From assembly GCA_003214975.1 (NCBI GenBank), contig QCKZ01000001.1, positions 22,896 to 86,895 on the forward strand: 64,000 bases of DNA, given 5' to 3'. This stretch comes from Prochlorococcus sp. AG-412-C21 (lineage in GTDB: Bacteria; Cyanobacteriota; Cyanobacteriia; PCC-6307; Cyanobiaceae). Below the pieces are notes generated by a model. It saw nothing but the letters and a program-made list of their open reading frames with translations. It searched no databases and had not been told where the DNA came from. Shown in pieces: positions 53,683 through 64,000 of this stretch. Within the stretch, counting starts at the first letter, position 1. Every line of letters starts with the position of its first letter. A program made the position numbers and the translations under genes.

Positions 53683-54609
53683 ATGACTTCTACACAATCC
53701 AAACCATTACATGGGAAAGGACGTGAATGCGTCATAACTCGACGTGCCTGCTTTAGTTCTAGTCACCGTTATTGGCTTCCTGAAAAAAGCCGAGAAGAAA
53801 ATTTATCTCTTTTTGGAAAGTGCAGTATTGCTCCAGGTCATGGTCATAATTATGAACTTATTGTTTCAATGGGTGGAGAACTAGACTCTGATGGAATGGT
53901 ACTTAATCTCTCTGATGTAAAACACTCTATTAAAAATAAGGTTACTGGACAATTAGATTTTCGTTTTTTAAATGATGTCTGGCCTGAATTTAATGTTAAT
54001 AATCAAGAGGGTATACTTCCCACAACTGAAGCATTAGTAAAGGTCATTTGGAGTCGTCTGAAGGATGATTTACCTCTTACAAATCTAAGGCTTTATGAAA
54101 ACCCAAATTTATGGGCAGATTATTTTGGAAAAAACATGGAAGCATTTTTAACAGTTCAAACTCATTTTGCAGCCGCTCATAGACTTGCAAAAGAAGAGAT
54201 ATCCTTTGATGAAAATAAAAAAATCTATGGGAAATGTGCCAGAGTTAATGGACATGGTCATAACTATCTTGTAGATATAACTGTAAAAGGAGACATTGAT
54301 AAAAGAACAGGAATGGTTTGCGACTTATCTGCCCTCCAAGAGATAATTAATGATTTAGTAGTTGAACAACTAGATCATACTTTTCTAAATAAAGACATCG
54401 AATTTTTCCATAATTGTGTACCAACTGCTGAAAATATAGCTTTATATATTTCTGATATTCTTAAAAAACCAATACACAAACTAGGTGCAAAATTACACAA
54501 AATAAGACTCCAAGAGAGCCCAAATAATGCTGCAGAAATTTATGTTGACCAAAAGTTAACCAATTCATTAAAGTTGAAATTTGAAAATAGTTTAGTCACA
54601 CAAACTTGA
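53683..54609 (+). CDS. Tandem 6-pyruvoyl-tetrahydropterin synthase / 6-carboxytetrahydropterin synthase-like protein
   Basis: Two copies of a CxxxxGHGHNY motif: FGKCSIAPGHGHNY and YGKCARVNGHGHNY. Confidence 0.9.
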   Translation: MTSTQSKPLHGKGRECVITRRACFSSSHRYWLPEKSREENLSLFGKCSIAPGHGHNYELIVSMGGELDSDGMVLNLSDVKHSIKNKVTGQLDFRFLNDVWPEFNVNNQEGILPTTEALVKVIWSRLKDDLPLTNLRLYENPNLWADYFGKNMEAFLTVQTHFAAAHRLAKEEISFDENKKIYGKCARVNGHGHNYLVDITVKGDIDKRTGMVCDLSALQEIINDLVVEQLDHTFLNKDIEFFHNCVPTAENIALYISDILKKPIHKLGAKLHKIRLQESPNNAAEIYVDQKLTNSLKLKFENSLVTQT

Positions 54610-55256
54610 GTATCCCAAGAGTAATAATTGTTATAGCATCTAGTCTTGATGGAAGAATTGCATTTCCTGGAGGTGGAGAATCGCATCTTGGAAGCGAAGA
54701 AGATAAAAAAATGTTAAATCAAAACTTATCAATGGTTGATGCCACCATTTTTGGTTTAGGTACTTTAATAGCTCATCAATCAACTTACCTAATTAAAAAT
54801 CTCAATGATAATGACCCAGTAAATATATCAAAAAGCCAACCAATTTCTATAGTTGCTTCAAATAGCAAAAAATATAACAGTAATTGGAAATACTTTCGTC
54901 AACCAATTAGAAGATGGCTAATAAGCTCAAGTAAAGTTAATAATTCGTCGAATAATGACTTCGAGAAACAACTCTTTTTCGAAGATTCATGGGGAAAAAC
55001 TTTAATTTCACTCAAAAAACAAGGGATAAATGATCTAGCTCTTTTAGGAGGTGCAAAACTTATAAATTCATTTATAAAAGAGGATCTAATAACAGATATA
55101 AAAATTACAATAATTCCACGAATTATTGGAGGTAGATATACATGGATCCCTCCAGAAAAAACAAATGAGATTTTTAATCTAAAAAGACTATGGGAAATTA
55201 AATCAATTGAAAATTTAATGAATAATGAAATCCACGTTCATTACAAAAAAATTTGA
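54606..55256 (+). CDS. RibD C-terminal / dihydrofolate-reductase-like protein
   Basis: VIIVIASSLDGRIAFPGGGESHLGS; LALLGGAKLINSFI. Confidence 0.85.
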   Translation: MSIPRVIIVIASSLDGRIAFPGGGESHLGSEEDKKMLNQNLSMVDATIFGLGTLIAHQSTYLIKNLNDNDPVNISKSQPISIVASNSKKYNSNWKYFRQPIRRWLISSSKVNNSSNNDFEKQLFFEDSWGKTLISLKKQGINDLALLGGAKLINSFIKEDLITDIKITIIPRIIGGRYTWIPPEKTNEIFNLKRLWEIKSIENLMNNEIHVHYKKI

Positions 55257-55273
55257 AATAGATTTAATAATAA

Positions 55274-56428
55274 ATGAACCAAATAATACATAAAGTTGAA
55301 GTCAGATTGTCAATTAAAGAAATCTCCAAGGAAATATGGAATCAATTAGCAAATGAAATCAATAATCCATTTTATGAATGGACCTGGCTTAAAAACCTTG
55401 AAATATCGAAAAGTGTTTCAAGACAAACTGGTTGGCAGCCTCTATATTTTGTTGCTTATAAAAATGAAGAAATATTAGGAATTGCTCCACTTTTTTTAAA
55501 AAATCATAGCTATGGAGAATTCATTTTTGATCAATCATTTGCAAGATTGGCTCAAGAGCTTAATTTAAATTATTACCCTAAATTAATTGGAATGAGTCCT
55601 TATAGTCCTGTAAATGGATATCAATTTCTTTATAAAAAAAATAAAGATAAGAAAGAAATTACAAATTTACTGATAAACCATATCGAAAGCTTTGCGATTA
55701 CAAACAAAATTTTAAGTTGTAATTTTTTGTATATTGATGAAAGCTGGGGCCACCATCTTAAATCTTTGGGATACCATGAATGGATAAATTCCAGCAGTGA
55801 ATGGAGGAGTAATGGAGAAAAAACGTTTGATGATTTTCTTTCTAGATTTAACTCTAATCAGAGAAAAAATATAAAAAAAGAGAGGAAATCAATTACTAAA
55901 AAAGATATTAAAGTAGAAACTTTTAATGAAGCTGATATCAACCAAGAAATCCTCAAAAAAATGCATAATTTTTATGAACAACATTGTTCGAGGTGGGGAG
56001 TTTGGGGAAGTAAATATCTAACATCTACATTTTTCGAGAAAATTGTTGATAATAAAAAAAATCTTTTACTTTTTAGCGCATCAAAAAATGATTCAAATCA
56101 TATTTTTGCTATGTCAATGTGCGTTAAAAATAAAAACAACTTATGGGGTAGATATTGGGGTAGTGAAGAAGAAATATCTAATTTACATTTTGAATTATGC
56201 TATTACCAGCCAATTGAATGGGCAATAAAAAATAGTATCCATTTGTTTGATCCTGGAGCGGGTGGTAAACATAAAAGGCGGAGGGGGTTTTTTGCAAAAA
56301 GCACCATTAGCTTGCATAAGTGGTTTGACAAAAATATGGAAAATATAATTTATCCTTGGCTAAATGAAGTTAATAAACAAACCGAGATGGAAATTGACTT
56401 TGAAAATAAATCTATACCCTTTAAATAA
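55274..56428 (+). CDS. GNAT-like / DUF482 family protein
   Basis: PFYEWTWLKNLE; FDQSFARLAQELNLNYYPKLIGMSPYSPVNG; PGAGGKHKRRRGF. Confidence 0.85.
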   Translation: MNQIIHKVEVRLSIKEISKEIWNQLANEINNPFYEWTWLKNLEISKSVSRQTGWQPLYFVAYKNEEILGIAPLFLKNHSYGEFIFDQSFARLAQELNLNYYPKLIGMSPYSPVNGYQFLYKKNKDKKEITNLLINHIESFAITNKILSCNFLYIDESWGHHLKSLGYHEWINSSSEWRSNGEKTFDDFLSRFNSNQRKNIKKERKSITKKDIKVETFNEADINQEILKKMHNFYEQHCSRWGVWGSKYLTSTFFEKIVDNKKNLLLFSASKNDSNHIFAMSMCVKNKNNLWGRYWGSEEEISNLHFELCYYQPIEWAIKNSIHLFDPGAGGKHKRRRGFFAKSTISLHKWFDKNMENIIYPWLNEVNKQTEMEIDFENKSIPFK

Positions 56429-56489
56429 AAAATTATTTTGCTTTACCAAAGATTATATTATTAATACAGTTTTTTATTAACTTCTAAGA

Positions 56490-56876
56490 ATGGATTCTAG
56501 TCAAAGTTTCGATGAAAAAATAAAGATTGATAATAATCTATCCAACCGATATATAGACTTAGATCCAAACGGTTATTTTATTATAAAAGTAGATTTAGAA
56601 CAAAATAAAATAATTTTAAATCACTTTCTAAATAATATTAATGATGAGGGATATGCGCTTGACCCAGAAACAAATGAACCAATTAAATGCGACTCTCAAA
56701 ATAAAAGAGTTAGTAATGAAGTTTTTGAAGGTATTAGTGCCAAACAACTTGGGATATTGATCACTGAAGAAAGAAATGACTTAATAACCAGATTCGATCA
56801 TGCTCTATATTTAGGCAGGGAACTACAAAAAGCAGAAGAATGTTTATACAAAAAATTACCATATATCCAAGATTAA
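56490..56876 (+). CDS. Conserved cyanobacterial protein (DUF4346-like)
   Basis: YIDLDPNGYFIIKVDLEQNKIILNHF; YLGRELQKAEECL. Confidence 0.7.
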   Translation: MDSSQSFDEKIKIDNNLSNRYIDLDPNGYFIIKVDLEQNKIILNHFLNNINDEGYALDPETNEPIKCDSQNKRVSNEVFEGISAKQLGILITEERNDLITRFDHALYLGRELQKAEECLYKKLPYIQD

Positions 56877-56940
56877 GAAATTAAACGAAACAATCTAATC
56901 TTTTCATCTGATGTTAAATTAAATAAAAATAAAAAAATTA

Positions 56941-57033
56941 ATGAACATCATTTTCTATTTTGCATTTATTGGTTTTGGTTTTGGAGCTGCTTTAGCATTA
57001 GATAAGCTCTTAAGAGCAGTTAAATTAATTTAA
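56941..57033 (+). CDS. petL: 30-aa single-TM protein, candidate cytochrome b6f subunit PetL
   Basis: MNIIFYFAFIGFGFGAALALDKLLRAVKLI; not in the ORF track (below its length cutoff). Confidence 0.5.
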   Translation: MNIIFYFAFIGFGFGAALALDKLLRAVKLI

Positions 57034-57037
57034 AAAA

Positions 57038-58402
57038 CTACAAAATTTCAATAGTCTCTCCATACAAATCATATTCATCCGCAAAAGAAATATTTGCTTC
57101 AACAAATTTACCAATATAATTTTTCAAATCATTATTAGTATTAATAGATAAAATCACATTTCCGTCAATTTCAGGCGCGAAATTGTAGGACCTACCTACT
57201 AATTCGTTATTATCTGATATTTTTTCTACCAAAATCTTCTTTTTGGAACCAACATATGACTGATTTTTATCTTTAGAGATATTTTGTTGAACTGAAATAA
57301 CGTTATCTTTTCTTGCCTCTGCAACCTCTGGGGAAACTTTATTAGGCAAATCAAAAGCTGCAGTTCCTTCCTCAGGAGAAAAAATAAACACTCCCACATG
57401 ATCAAATTTGTGCCTATCCAAAAATTCGAGAAGATGTTCAAAATGTTCTTTTTTTTCTCCTGGGAATCCAACAATGAGGCTAGTTCTTAATACAGCAGAT
57501 GGAATTTCTTTTCTAATTTTCTCCAAAATTGATTCATTCAAAGAAGCTTGCCAAGGTCTATTCATACTCTTCAACACATCTGGATGACTATGCTGAAGTG
57601 GCAAATCAAAGTAAGGTACTATATTCTTTGAATCTTTGAAAGCTCTAATAACTTCATCAGTTAAACCCGTTGGATAAGCATAATGTATCCTTATCCAAGG
57701 AATTGGAACTTTAGAAAGCTCATTCAAAAGTTTGGCTAATGATGGTTTTCCATAAATATCTTGACCATAATTAGTTGTTATTTGACTAATTAATATGATT
57801 TCTTGAATACCCTGCTTTGCAAGACTTTTGGCTTCTGAAACTATAGATTCTATTGTTCTACTTCTTTGAGGACCTCTCAACTTAGGAATAATACAAAAAG
57901 CGCAATTATAGTTGCAGCCTTCAGCAATACGAAGATAAGCAACAAATTTATTTTTATCTACAAAACGAGGTATTTCCTCATCTGCAATAAATTCCGGTAT
58001 TTTTGAAACTTCATTAACAATTTCCCCTTTTTCTACTCTGTCTAAAACCTTGGCTATCTTTTGATAATCTCCTGTTCCAACCAAACCTTTTATTTCAGGG
58101 ATTTCTTTTAGAAGTTCATCTTTAAAATGCTGAGCCATACAGCCTGCAACTATTACTTCCTTTCCTTGATTTGTATATTCTAGAATTTTTCTAATAGATT
58201 CTTCTCTAGCTGTTTCAATAAAACTGCAAGTATTTACAACAACAACATTTGCATCATTTATATTGCTGTCAACTTCATAACCCTCTTTATCTAATAAGCC
58301 TTGCATATGTTCAGTATCAACAAGATTTTTCTCGCAACCAACATGACTGAATGCAATCTTAGATAGTTTTTTTTCTTTTACATTGAGACTATTTTGTTTC
58401 AC
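57038..58402 (-). CDS. rimO: Ribosomal protein S12 methylthiotransferase
   Basis: [40 protein letters not shown]. Confidence 0.95.
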   Translation of the reverse strand: MKQNSLNVKEKKLSKIAFSHVGCEKNLVDTEHMQGLLDKEGYEVDSNINDANVVVVNTCSFIETAREESIRKILEYTNQGKEVIVAGCMAQHFKDELLKEIPEIKGLVGTGDYQKIAKVLDRVEKGEIVNEVSKIPEFIADEEIPRFVDKNKFVAYLRIAEGCNYNCAFCIIPKLRGPQRSRTIESIVSEAKSLAKQGIQEIILISQITTNYGQDIYGKPSLAKLLNELSKVPIPWIRIHYAYPTGLTDEVIRAFKDSKNIVPYFDLPLQHSHPDVLKSMNRPWQASLNESILEKIRKEIPSAVLRTSLIVGFPGEKKEHFEHLLEFLDRHKFDHVGVFIFSPEEGTAAFDLPNKVSPEVAEARKDNVISVQQNISKDKNQSYVGSKKKILVEKISDNNELVGRSYNFAPEIDGNVILSINTNNDLKNYIGKFVEANISFADEYDLYGETIEIL

Positions 58403-58507
58403 AACTTGAAAAATAAGAATTAAAAGATTTAAAAAGCATTTCGTATATAACTCTCATGCCAAGATAATATTAGGATAGATAATGTAAATAACAAACTTTC
58501 ATTTTGT

Positions 58508-59443
58508 ATGGCCCTTAAGACTTTAAACGAAAGAAATAAAAAAGATTTGAAATGGCCAAAAATCATAATCGCAATTCTTAGCACTATAGGCATAGTTGAC
58601 ACTGGTTCGATAACTTTAAAAAACTGGGGATTATTTACTTCGCTTTCATGCCCAGGGATACAAAATGGTTGTGAAACAGTTTTAAATAGTCCTTGGGGTA
58701 CTTTATTTGAAAATAATCAAGTTAATATACCTCTTTCGTTAGCAGGATTCATAACGTATATATCAATATTAGTTATCACAATAATACTTTCGCTTAATTT
58801 AATTTCCCCAAAAGAAAAATTAAATAAGTTTTTATGGTGGTTAGTATTTCTAATATCTTGTGCGTCATCAACATTTAGCTTTTTATTGATAAATATAATG
58901 TTTTTTAAGATTCAAGCATATTGTTTTTTTTGTATACTTTCAGCAATTTTATCGTTTTCTATCTTTATAATTTCTATGATTGGAGCAAATTTTGAAAGTA
59001 GAGAACCTATGATTTTTAGAGGTTTCATTGTAGCCATTAGTTTCCTGCTGGGGGGCCTAATTTGGTCAACAAACGTTGACCCCTCTAATGCTATTGATGT
59101 TGCAAGCCCCACTGAAAATGTGTCGCCAATAATTACCACTTCAAGCTCTCCTCAGAAGGTAAAATTTGCAAAATTTTTAAGTAAAAACAATATTGTTATG
59201 TATAGTGCATACTGGTGCCCGCATTGCCACGATCAGAAACAATTATTTGGTAAAGAAGCAGTTAAAGAATTAAAAGTAGTTGAATGTGCTAAAGATGGAA
59301 GAGATAATGAGTATGAGCTATGCCAAACGAAAGGAATCAATGGATTTCCTTCTTGGGAAATAAATGGAGAAATCATTAGTGGTACTAGCGACTTGAATGA
59401 ATTAGCCATAAAGACAGGCTATCAAGGAGATTCTAATTTTTAA
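58508..59443 (+). CDS. VKOR-thioredoxin-like fusion
   Basis: Four to five TMs with CFFC; C-terminal YWCPHCHDQKQLFG. Confidence 0.92.
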   Translation: MALKTLNERNKKDLKWPKIIIAILSTIGIVDTGSITLKNWGLFTSLSCPGIQNGCETVLNSPWGTLFENNQVNIPLSLAGFITYISILVITIILSLNLISPKEKLNKFLWWLVFLISCASSTFSFLLINIMFFKIQAYCFFCILSAILSFSIFIISMIGANFESREPMIFRGFIVAISFLLGGLIWSTNVDPSNAIDVASPTENVSPIITTSSSPQKVKFAKFLSKNNIVMYSAYWCPHCHDQKQLFGKEAVKELKVVECAKDGRDNEYELCQTKGINGFPSWEINGEIISGTSDLNELAIKTGYQGDSNF

Positions 59444-61100
59444 TAAATCTTTTTTGAATTTTTTGATCTAACTGTTGTCTAGTATGGCATTCCCAATTTT
59501 TATCTTTATCTGGAAAATCATCTCTATAGTGCCCTCCTCTGCTCTCTTCTCTAAATAGACAAGCTTTTAATAAAATTATAGTTGTTATTTGTCTATTCTT
59601 TAAATCAAGTAAAAGATTCAATGCTCTCCTATTGCGTTCACTAAGTTTAATTTTTTGATCAAATTTTATTTTTTCAAGACTATTGAGTAAAGCATTTTTA
59701 TGTAATTTATCAATATCATCTTGAATAAAATTTAGAAATTTACTCATATTTATCTTATTTCGAGATACACCTAAATTTAACCAACATAGTTTTCTTAGTT
59801 CATCAATTTTTTCAGCAATTTTGGAAATTTGATCTTCTTTAGGATCTTCAATATCAAACTCTTGCAATGATCTATCAAATTTTGCAAATTTGGGAAGATC
59901 ATTCAAAACAATTGAAGACATTTTTCTTGCGAAAACAAGACACTCCATCAGTGAATTACTTGCCAGTCTATTAGCACCATGCACACCTGTAGAAGCAACT
60001 TCTCCAACGGCATATAATCCTTTTCTTGTAGAAGATGCATTTAGATCAGTTTTAACACCTCCCATCCAATAGTGAGCTGCAGGAGCTACAGGTATAACTT
60101 CATTTAAAGGATTAACTCCATAATCCTGACATCGACTTAAGATCGTGGGGAAGCGCTCTACAATTTTTTCTGGGTCAATATACCGAAGATCTAAGCCAAC
60201 ATGATCTACATTATTATCATGCATATTTTTCATAATTGCTCTACTTACCTGATCTCTAGTAGCTAAATCACGATTTTCAAGATTTTTAACTGGACTTTCA
60301 CCATTTTTGTCAACTAAAATAGCACCTTCTCCTCTAAGTGCCTCAGATATTAAAAAGCAAGGTGCACCATAAAATTTTAAAGCGGTTGGATGAAATTGCA
60401 CGAACTCTAAATCTTCTATAGCAGCGCCTGCTTTCCATGCAAGAGCAATCCCTTCACCAGAGGATTGAGCAGGATTTGTTGTATTAGTAAATAAATGCCC
60501 ACCCCCACCTGTAGCCAAAACAACAGCTCTCGATTGAATCCAATATAAATTGGCTCCGTCAAGAACCTGAACTCCTTTACATTCTTCATTTTCAATAAGA
60601 AGTTCAGTTACTCTTACACCCCTACAGTGAAGAATATTTTTTTTATTTTCAATATGATCTTCTAAAACTTCAACTAATGCTCTGCCAGTACGATCTTTAA
60701 CATGCAGGACTCTTCTACGAGAATGAGCCGCTTCTAAAGTAGTAGATAATTGATCAGAACTTTGATCAAAAATCATCCCTAAATTCTGCAACCTATCTAC
60801 ACAATCTGGGGCTTCTTTAACCAGCATTTGTACAGCTTTAAAATCACATAGTCCATCTCCTGCTTTTAAAGTATCATCAGCATGAAGATCGAATGAATCG
60901 TCTTGTCTAACAACAGATGCTATTCCTCCTTGAGCCCATCGACTAGAAGATACCTTGCTAGTGTTTCTATTTAAAAGCAGCACTTTTAAATTTGCAGGTA
61001 ATTCAAGACAAGTCATAAGTCCTGCAGCTCCTGCCCCTACAACAATTACATCCCAATTATTGATTGGTATCAGTTCTTGCGAAAATGGAGGCCTCAGCAT
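59433..61100 (-). CDS. nadB: L-aspartate oxidase
   Basis: VIVVGAGAAGLMTCLEL; SSRWAQGGIA; GGGGHLFTNTTNP; GVHGANRLASNSLMECLVFA. Confidence 0.95.
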   Translation of the reverse strand: MLRPPFSQELIPINNWDVIVVGAGAAGLMTCLELPANLKVLLLNRNTSKVSSSRWAQGGIASVVRQDDSFDLHADDTLKAGDGLCDFKAVQMLVKEAPDCVDRLQNLGMIFDQSSDQLSTTLEAAHSRRRVLHVKDRTGRALVEVLEDHIENKKNILHCRGVRVTELLIENEECKGVQVLDGANLYWIQSRAVVLATGGGGHLFTNTTNPAQSSGEGIALAWKAGAAIEDLEFVQFHPTALKFYGAPCFLISEALRGEGAILVDKNGESPVKNLENRDLATRDQVSRAIMKNMHDNNVDHVGLDLRYIDPEKIVERFPTILSRCQDYGVNPLNEVIPVAPAAHYWMGGVKTDLNASSTRKGLYAVGEVASTGVHGANRLASNSLMECLVFARKMSSIVLNDLPKFAKFDRSLQEFDIEDPKEDQISKIAEKIDELRKLCWLNLGVSRNKINMSKFLNFIQDDIDKLHKNALLNSLEKIKFDQKIKLSERNRRALNLLLDLKNRQITTIILLKACLFREESRGGHYRDDFPDKDKNWECHTRQQLDQKIQKRFIKN

Positions 61101-61867
61101 TAAACCAATCCACTAAAATTTGGTTGCAGAATTGCTAAAAGAATAAAAATACCATCCACAATTAATGTCGTTTGAATTACATAACTAGAAACCAAGAGTG
61201 CCTTACCATTAGTCGTCTCAATAGTCGCAGAATCAAAAATTTCTTTTGAAATCAACCAAAGTATAAGTGCAACAAAAATAATAATAGATAATGATTTAAT
61301 TTGAATAAGATTTTCGGAAGTTTTTTGAAGAATTAGAGGTGCAGTTTCGGAATCTGCTGTTATGACCTGTCTCCATTGATCCATTATTCCGGTCAAAAAT
61401 ATTGAAATGTCAGTAGCTGCAGTTCCAAACAAAGAAGAGATATAAAAACTAGAACCAATTTTCCAATTAGTACCAAGGCCAATTAAAGCTAACGGAAGAA
61501 CCACAGCTTCAACAGGAATGTGAAGAATAGGAAATGGACTTAACCATCCCCAAAACAAACATCCACCGAGCCAACTTCCTGATACACCAAGTAATAATGA
61601 GCTGACGATATACCATTTATTGGATTGTTTCTTGTACAAAAGAAATGCTCCTAAGAGAATTACAAAAGTAAAGCAAAGAGCACTAATTGGTTCTAATCTA
61701 ACCCAAGGAGCTTGAACAAATATAGGTAAAATTACAAAAAAAGAAGACCACAATCTTAAAGAAATTGGCCTTGATAACAAAGTACTTTCATATGAATCAA
61801 CTGTATGATGCAATTCATTGTTCAATTTATCTTTCACCTCTAAATTTTTTGTAATTAATTCTTCCAA
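61100..61867 (-). CDS. DUF3120-like membrane protein
   Basis: Multi-TM; WVRLEPISALCFTFVILLGAFLLY; GWLSPFPILHIPVEAVVLPLALIGL. Confidence 0.75.
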   Translation of the reverse strand: MEELITKNLEVKDKLNNELHHTVDSYESTLLSRPISLRLWSSFFVILPIFVQAPWVRLEPISALCFTFVILLGAFLLYKKQSNKWYIVSSLLLGVSGSWLGGCLFWGWLSPFPILHIPVEAVVLPLALIGLGTNWKIGSSFYISSLFGTAATDISIFLTGIMDQWRQVITADSETAPLILQKTSENLIQIKSLSIIIFVALILWLISKEIFDSATIETTNGKALLVSSYVIQTTLIVDGIFILLAILQPNFSGLV

Positions 61868-62054
61868 TGAATAAAGTCTATTAAGTAAGTGTAGTTAATT
61901 TAAATCGTGTTTTAAAAAACTGCGAATGACATATTTTAGTAAATTAAAGGCCCTTAATTTCAGAATTATATTTAGTATTTTAAAAGTATTTAATACACTT
62001 TGAGTCATATATGAGTTTAGAATAAAAACAAGGAAGAATATTTGGAATTTAATT

Positions 62055-63467
62055 GTGTGGCAAGAAATTGATTACAAAGAAGATTCAAATAATCTTTTGG
62101 TTCCAAATAATAACTGTAAAGTAAATCCTGCAGAAATTGATAGTATTGAAGCTAATTCCATTGCACAAGAGATAGGATTTGAATCAGGTGATTCCATAAT
62201 TAGTATTAATGGGAAAAAACCAAGAGATTTAATTGATTATCAGATTCTTATTAGTGAAGAAATTTTAAACATATCAGTTTTAGATAAAAATGATGAAATT
62301 CACAATATAAGTATCGAAAAAGATCAAGATGTTAATTTAGGTATTAATTTTAAAGATGCATTATTTGATTCAATCAAGCAATGCAATAATAGATGTCCAT
62401 TTTGTTTTATTGATCAACAGCCAAGCGGTAAAAGAAAAAGTCTTTACGTAAAAGATGATGATTATAGATTAAGTTTCCTTTATGGCTCTTATCTAACTCT
62501 AACTAATTTAAAACAAGAAGACTGGGAAAGAATATCCACACAAAAACTATCCCCGCTTTTTATATCTGTTCATGCGACTGATCCTAATACTAGAAAAATT
62601 TTATTAAAAAATAAAAAAGCAGGAGTAATTCTTGATCAAATTTCATGGTTTGAAAAAAACTCTATTCAAATACATGCTCAAATTGTTGTTTGTCCAGATA
62701 TAAATGACGGGGAGATTCTTGAGAAATCGATATTTGAACTTGCTAAATTTTACAAAAAAACTTCTCAAACAGTACTATCAGTTGCAATAGTTCCTGTAGG
62801 ACTTACAAAATTTAGACCTGAAAATGATGGTTTGAAATCAATAAGCTCGAAATACGCAACAAAAACCATTAAACAAGTAGAGAAAATTCAAGCCTCATTA
62901 CAAATTAGTCTTGGAACACGTTTTTGTTGGCTAGCAGACGAATGGTATTTAATAGCTGGTAAAAATTTACCTAGTTACAAAACCTACGAAAATATGCCAC
63001 AAGAATCTAATGGAGTTGGCTCTATTAGAAGCTTTCTAAAAACATTAAGTGAGAAGACTAAAAACCTACCCAAAAAAGTAAAAAGCCCAAAAAAAGTTAG
63101 TTGGATTGTTGGTAAATTAGTTTACGAAGCACTAATTCCTTCAGTTAAAAAATTAAACTTAATTGATGGATTGACAATTAATTTATATGGACTACCAAGC
63201 ATTTATTGGGGACAAGAGCAAGTGGTAACTGGACTTCTAACTGGAGAAGATCTAATTCATGGATTGCAAAATAAGGATTTAGGAGAGTCTATTTACATAC
63301 CATCAATCATGTTAAAAATTAATACTGATTTATTTTTAGATGATAAAAATATTAAAGAAGTGGAAAATCAATTGAATACCAAAATTCACGTTCTTGATGA
63401 TTCAAATGATATTATAAATACTTTGATTGGAAAATCGAATAACACTGATACTATAAAACATGCTTAG
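62055..63467 (+). CDS. DUF512 protein with N-terminal PDZ-like and radical-SAM-like CxxxCxxC domain
   Basis: PAEIDSIEANSIAQEIGFESGDSIISINGKKPRDLIDYQ; CNNRCPFCFIDQQPSGKRKSLYVKDDDYRLSFLYGSYLTLTNL. Confidence 0.9.
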   Translation: MWQEIDYKEDSNNLLVPNNNCKVNPAEIDSIEANSIAQEIGFESGDSIISINGKKPRDLIDYQILISEEILNISVLDKNDEIHNISIEKDQDVNLGINFKDALFDSIKQCNNRCPFCFIDQQPSGKRKSLYVKDDDYRLSFLYGSYLTLTNLKQEDWERISTQKLSPLFISVHATDPNTRKILLKNKKAGVILDQISWFEKNSIQIHAQIVVCPDINDGEILEKSIFELAKFYKKTSQTVLSVAIVPVGLTKFRPENDGLKSISSKYATKTIKQVEKIQASLQISLGTRFCWLADEWYLIAGKNLPSYKTYENMPQESNGVGSIRSFLKTLSEKTKNLPKKVKSPKKVSWIVGKLVYEALIPSVKKLNLIDGLTINLYGLPSIYWGQEQVVTGLLTGEDLIHGLQNKDLGESIYIPSIMLKINTDLFLDDKNIKEVENQLNTKIHVLDDSNDIINTLIGKSNNTDTIKHA

Positions 63468-64000
63468 AAGAGTAATAAATCCTATCTTATTCTTGCCTCT
63501 TGCTCTATGTATCAACTCTATAAATGTACTATCGAGCGAAACAAAAAATTATACAAATAATCTATTAGAAGAAGAATCCAACAATTCTTTTATTAGTTAT
63601 CAAGAAATAGAAAAAATTGTCTTAAATAATCTAGAGTTAAAATCATTAAACAATTTAGTTACCTCTGCAAGCTTTAATCTTTCGAGTAAAATTGCTCAAA
63701 GATACCCATCCTTAGATTTTCAAGCTAATGGGTTACCAAAATATGTCGCAGGTAAAAAGTACAGTAGCAATTCACCGACTTTAAAAACATCACAATTTAC
63801 GGCTAACCCTTCTCTAAATATTAAATGGGATTTAATTGCACCACTTAGAGGATCCGAAATTAATATTGCCAAAGCAAATTACAAAATTGCAAAAAATAAT
63901 TATGAGATTAAGAAAAACGATTTAATTCAAGAAGCAAGAATGAGGTATCACAAATACCAAAAGTCATATCAAGATATTCAGAATAAAAAATTCACACTTA
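63460..64000 (+). CDS. TolC-like outer membrane efflux protein (3' truncated by window edge)
   Basis: Open to window end; TASFNLSSKIAQRYPSLDFQANG...NPSLNIKWDLIAPLRGSEINIAKANYKIAKNNYEI. Confidence 0.75.
   Translation, partial: MLRRVINPILFLPLALCINSINVLSSETKNYTNNLLEEESNNSFISYQEIEKIVLNNLELKSLNNLVTSASFNLSSKIAQRYPSLDFQANGLPKYVAGKKYSSNSPTLKTSQFTANPSLNIKWDLIAPLRGSEINIAKANYKIAKNNYEIKKNDLIQEARMRYHKYQKSYQDIQNKKFTL

Overview
The window is an AT-rich cyanobacterial chromosome segment. Gene content, order and short spacers fit a high-light Prochlorococcus; this is inferred from protein recognition, with no database search run. It is densely coded on both strands. Housekeeping and photosynthesis genes include: chlM, purE, cysC, trpB, gltA, ndhAIGE/ndhD/ndhF/ndhM/ndhO plus a CRR7-like protein, nadK, metF, carotenoid genes (Z-ISO-like, pds, crtB, zds), rbcR, the lipid cluster plsX-fabH-fabD-plsC, rpaB and rpaA, radA, ycf3, ycf34, a Cu P-type ATPase, tmk/holB, cysK, hemD, rbfA, aroK, rimO, a VKOR-Trx fusion, nadB, a DUF512 protein and a partial TolC-like gene. 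One clearly accessory stretch lies between rpaA and a tRNA-Asn(GUU) gene (about 38.3-41.6 kb). It holds small orphan ORFs, an AlpA/Xis-like HTH protein, two extra fragments of the tRNA-Asn 3' end (one with its own downstream terminator), 10-bp repeats beside the tRNA fragments, and 11-bp-phased ACCCGAACATT repeats bracketing a secreted-protein ORF. I read it as a decayed or satellite tRNA-targeted integrative element (tycheposon-like), and it is the best discovery candidate here. Other points worth a look: PlsX with a repeat-rich N-terminal extension, a tandem two-domain 6-pyruvoyl-tetrahydropterin-synthase-like protein, a 30-aa PetL-like ORF missing from the ORF track, a PedR-like small redox regulator, and a nadK-CYTH gene pair.
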